Notes under the pieces: generated by a model | What the model saw: the letters and a program-made list of their open reading frames with translations, nothing else | What the model was told of the DNA's origin: nothing | Database searches by the model: none | Program-made: the position numbers and the translations under genes | Shown: one piece after another, positions 61,395-64,000 of the stretch | How the letters are laid out: every line of letters starts with the position of its first letter | How positions within the stretch are numbered: position 1 is the first letter of the stretch | Assembly: GCF_038900095.1 (NCBI RefSeq) | Contig: NZ_JBBMQQ010000013.1 | Coordinates: 1-64,000, forward strand | Length of the DNA stretch: 64,000 bases | Direction of reading: 5' to 3' | From: Hoeflea sp038900095 | Lineage (GTDB): Bacteria > Pseudomonadota > Alphaproteobacteria > Rhizobiales > Rhizobiaceae

Positions 61395-62885
61395 ATGGAA
61401 ACTTTGCTGGAAATCACCGGTCTGTCGAAAAGCTTTCCCGGTGTGCGTGCTTTGGACAGCGTCGATTTTGATCTCGCCGAGGGAGAGGTGCATGCCCTTC
61501 TGGGAGAGAACGGCGCCGGCAAGTCGACGCTGGTCAAGATCATCACCGGCGCCTACCGCAAGGACGAGGGCGTCATGCGGCTCAACGGCCGTGCCGTTGA
61601 TTTTCACACCCCCTCCGAAGCCCAGCAGGCGGGCATTGGCGGGATCTACCAGGAGTTCTCTCAGGTCAACACGCTGACCGTGGCCGAGAACATATTCCTG
61701 GGCGCTTACCCGATGCGCTGGTTCGGTGTCGACTGGGCCGCAATCAATCTGGAGGCTGCCCGGTTGCTCGAACGCTTCGGTGTCGATGCCAGGCCGACCG
61801 ACAAGCTCTCGACGCTTGGTGTTGCGACCCGCCAGATGATCGAGATCCTCAAGGTCGTGCATCGCAAGAACCTCAAGATCCTGATCATGGACGAGCCGAC
61901 ATCGGCGCTCTCCGACGCCGAAACGAATTTGCTGTTCGAGTTTGTAAGAACCCTGCAGTCGCTCGGTGTGTCGATCATCTACATTTCCCACCGGCTCGAT
62001 GAAATCAAGCAGATCTGCAATCGCATCACGGTGTTCAAGAACGGCAGCAAGGTCAGCACCAGCCTGGCCTCGGAAATGACCATCGACGATATCGTCACCC
62101 AGATGGTCGGGTCCGAGTTGAAGGACCACTTCCCCGCCAAAAGCACCCATGCCGACACGACGGTCCTGCAGGTCACGGACCTGTCTGGCGAAGGTTTCCG
62201 CAACATTTCCTTCGCCGCGCGGCGCGGAGAGGTGCTCGGCATCACCGGTCTCGTCGGATCCGGAAAAACCGAGCTTCTCGAGACCATCTTCGGCGCAAGG
62301 CCGGTCCGCTCAGGCAGCCTGTCGCTTGATGGCCGAACCATCACGAACAGCTCGCCGATGGAGGCGATCCGCAACGGGATCGGCCTGCTTCCCGAAAGCC
62401 GCAAGGAGCAGGGGCTCAACCTGGTCATGAGCTGCCTGGAAAACATCAGCCTGGCATCGCTCGACAAGATCGCACACCCGTTCCTGGATCTTGCCGAAGA
62501 AGCCCGCGTCGCCGAGGAAAATTTCGACCGGCTGGAGATCAGGCCCGGCGATCCGAAGAACCGGGTCGTCAATCTGAGCGGCGGCAACCAGCAGAAGATC
62601 GTTCTGGCCAAATGGCTGATGCGCGACGCCAACATCCTGATGTTTGACGAACCGACACGGGGCATCGATGTCGGGGCAAAATTCCAGATCTACTCGCTCA
62701 TCATCGAACTGGCCAAGGCAGGCAAGTCGATCATCATCGCCTCAAGCGAGATCGACGAAGTCATAGGGCTCTGCAATCGCGCCCTGGTGTTGCGCAAGGG
62801 GGAGGTCGTCAAGGAACTCGCCGGCAATGAACTGAACAGTGAGAACGTCGTGTTTTCGATGAGTGGGAGAAGAAATGTCCATTAA
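61395..62885 (+). CDS. Sugar ABC transporter ATP-binding protein (RbsA-type)
   Basis: A 496-residue double ABC ATPase of the ribose/xylose group. First domain: Walker A GENGAGKST (37-45) and Walker B ILIMDEPTSALSD, with a degenerate signature. Second domain: GLVGSGKTE (weakened Walker A as in RbsA), signature LSGGNQQKIVLAKWL and MFDEPTRGIDVGAKFQIYSL. GGAGGGA precedes the start. The last 11 bases overlap the permease start at 62875, indicating coupling. Confidence 0.93.
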   Translation: METLLEITGLSKSFPGVRALDSVDFDLAEGEVHALLGENGAGKSTLVKIITGAYRKDEGVMRLNGRAVDFHTPSEAQQAGIGGIYQEFSQVNTLTVAENIFLGAYPMRWFGVDWAAINLEAARLLERFGVDARPTDKLSTLGVATRQMIEILKVVHRKNLKILIMDEPTSALSDAETNLLFEFVRTLQSLGVSIIYISHRLDEIKQICNRITVFKNGSKVSTSLASEMTIDDIVTQMVGSELKDHFPAKSTHADTTVLQVTDLSGEGFRNISFAARRGEVLGITGLVGSGKTELLETIFGARPVRSGSLSLDGRTITNSSPMEAIRNGIGLLPESRKEQGLNLVMSCLENISLASLDKIAHPFLDLAEEARVAEENFDRLEIRPGDPKNRVVNLSGGNQQKIVLAKWLMRDANILMFDEPTRGIDVGAKFQIYSLIIELAKAGKSIIIASSEIDEVIGLCNRALVLRKGEVVKELAGNELNSENVVFSMSGRRNVH

Positions 62886-63813
62886 AGTCATTCTGGCCGA
62901 CAGCAAGCAGCAGGTCATTGCGCTGGCATGCCTGGTCGCTGTCGTCATCGTTCTGTCGTTCATGTCGGAATATTTTTTCACCGCCAACAACCTGTTCAAC
63001 ATCGGCAAACAGGCCTCGATCAACCTGATCATCGGGCTCGGCATGACCATGGTGATCATATCCGCCGGGATCGATCTGTCCGTCGGCTCCCTGCTTGCGC
63101 TGACCATTTCCATCATGGCGGTCCTGAACGTGGTCTACGGCGTCAATATTGTCGTCGCCGGAACGCTGGCGGTGGCGGCGACGGTGTTCGCCGGCATGAT
63201 CAATGGCCTTGTCATCCAGTATGGAAAGGTCCCCGCCTTCATCACCACGCTCGGCATGATGGGTGTTGCCCGTGGCGTTGTGCTGCTGATTTCCCGTGGC
63301 AATCCCTCGATGTCATTCCCGGAGGAGTTTCTCTGGATTGCAGACGGGCTGGTTCTGGGAATCCCGTTCCCGATTTTCCTGTCGATCGTGATCGCCGTGC
63401 TGGTGACGCTGCTGCTCAAGTACACCCGGCTGGGCCGCGGTATCTATGCCATTGGCGGCAATGAGGAAGCGGCGCGCCTGTCGGGCATCAACATCGCCTA
63501 TGTACGCATCGCGACCTACACTTTGTGCGGGCTCTGCTGTGCGCTTGGCGGGATCATCTATGCGGCGCGCGTTGGTGCGGCCCCGCCATCTGCCGGCATC
63601 GGCTACGAGCTGAACGCGATTGCCGCGGTGATCATCGGCGGCACCGCGCTCAATGGCGGCCAGGGCAAGGTATCGGGCACGGTCATCGGCGCACTGCTGA
63701 TGGCGGTCATCGCCAACGGCCTCAACATCATCGAGGTCGATCCCTATTGGCAGAGCATCGTCATCGGCGCGATCATCGTGATCGCGGTCATGTTCTCGAA
63801 CCTGCGCAAGTAA
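62875..63813 (+). CDS. Sugar ABC transporter permease
   Basis: A 312-residue inner-membrane permease of the BPD_transp_2 (RbsC-like) family with 8-10 membrane segments. Conserved features: SAGIDLSVGSLLALTISI, AFITTLGMMGVARGVVLL and the ATPase-contact region YAIGGNEEAARLSGINIAYV. The ATG at 62875 with GGGAGA upstream is chosen over an in-frame ATG at 62863. It overlaps the ATPase gene. A strong terminator follows 10 bases after the stop, so this importer has no further genes in the operon. Confidence 0.93.
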   Translation: MSIKVILADSKQQVIALACLVAVVIVLSFMSEYFFTANNLFNIGKQASINLIIGLGMTMVIISAGIDLSVGSLLALTISIMAVLNVVYGVNIVVAGTLAVAATVFAGMINGLVIQYGKVPAFITTLGMMGVARGVVLLISRGNPSMSFPEEFLWIADGLVLGIPFPIFLSIVIAVLVTLLLKYTRLGRGIYAIGGNEEAARLSGINIAYVRIATYTLCGLCCALGGIIYAARVGAAPPSAGIGYELNAIAAVIIGGTALNGGQGKVSGTVIGALLMAVIANGLNIIEVDPYWQSIVIGAIIVIAVMFSNLRK

Positions 63814-63823
63814 CCTGCGCCCC

Positions 63824-63871
63824 AAACACCGGGACCGCCTCAAGCTGGCTTGAGGCGGTCCCGGTGTTTTT
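63824..63871 (+). terminator. Strong terminator of the sugar ABC operon
   Basis: A perfect 21-bp inverted repeat: the left arm 63824-63844 (AAACACCGGGACCGCCTCAA plus G) pairs with 63849-63869, with a CTGG loop, ending in TTTTT (63867-63871). A textbook rho-independent terminator; the A run on the left means it may also work for the minus strand. Confidence 0.9.
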
Positions 63872-63936
63872 GGTGAAACAGTCTACACGGCGCGGCGGTG
63901 CGCCTCGTCATCACCCGTGCGGTGACGGCAACCCGG

Positions 63937-63999
63937 TTAGTGCAGGGCGACGGTTTTGAGTTCGTCTTCAGCCGCGCGGTAGAAGGTGCTGGAGCGGTT
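63937..63999 (-). CDS. C-terminal end of a minus-strand gene (partial)
   Basis: A frame open to the window edge ends at the TAA at 63937-63939 with the residues NRSSTFYRAAEDELKTVALH. A small hairpin (CGTCA at 63906-63910, TGACG at 63923-63927) lies just after it and could terminate it. The family cannot be recognised from 20 residues. Confidence 0.4.
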   Translation of the reverse strand, partial: NRSSTFYRAAEDELKTVALH

Positions 64000-64000
64000 G

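Overview
The window looks like a chromosomal segment of an alphaproteobacterium of the order Hyphomicrobiales (Rhizobiales), in the Rhizobiaceae/Phyllobacteriaceae range; a Hoeflea-like genome would fit, but the genus is a guess. The reasons are high GC, conserved blocks (rsmI-yraN, rph-rdgB-hemW, hrcA...grpE, sppA-ihfB-lapA, lptC-lptA-lptB-rpoN-hpf-ptsN), a malic enzyme with a phosphotransacetylase-like tail, and an OlsB-type ornithine-lipid acyltransferase. No rRNA, tRNA, CRISPR array, insertion sequence or prophage was seen.

Layout. Positions 1-1.9 kb are a lower-GC accessory patch with a zinc-ribbon protein and an AbiGi-like (abortive-infection antitoxin family) protein. It is followed by 1.1 kb without genes that holds nested inverted repeats. 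From 2.8 to 12 kb come a secreted DUF1176-like protein, release factor 3, dUTPase overlapping a trans-3-hydroxyproline dehydratase, cysteine synthase, ComM, an outer-membrane barrel protein, a YciI protein and glutathione synthase. Between gshB and yraN (12.1-15.6 kb) sit two accessory genes: an unrecognised barrel-like protein and a metallo-beta-lactamase-fold protein whose signal peptide carries an in-frame amber codon. Then follow yraN-rsmI, small conserved proteins, a TauE exporter and two convergent c-di-GMP proteins (19-23.4 kb).

From 23.7 to 38 kb are hemW-rdgB-rph, the heat-shock pair hrcA and grpE, a TRIC channel, adenosine kinase, an NTPase, mutS, malic enzyme, and the divergent mntR/mntH manganese pair. 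From 38 to 47.7 kb are a TylF-type methyltransferase, a family-25 glycosyltransferase, OlsB, a hybrid histidine kinase, AcuI-like reductase, lspA, two RNA methyltransferases in overlapping order and CoxG. From 47.8 to 52.1 kb is a stress and metal cluster: thermonuclease, a MerR regulator with a CDF-type transporter, Dps, peroxiredoxin and an OxyR-like regulator. From 52.1 to 59.5 kb run lapA-ihfB-sppA and, divergently, the lpt-rpoN-hpf-ptsN block for LPS transport, sigma-54, ribosome hibernation and nitrogen PTS. The right end (60.3-63.9 kb) is a sugar ABC importer operon closed by a 21-bp perfect terminator, with the tail of an unknown minus-strand gene at the edge.

No clearly new multi-gene system is evident. 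The observations most worth a second look are the amber codon in the MBL signal peptide, the OxyR homologue lacking its second redox cysteine while having OxyR-like boxes abutting its own start codon, the barrel protein with two competing starts, the AbiGi-like locus, and a 20-bp tandem repeat over the ihfB stop codon.
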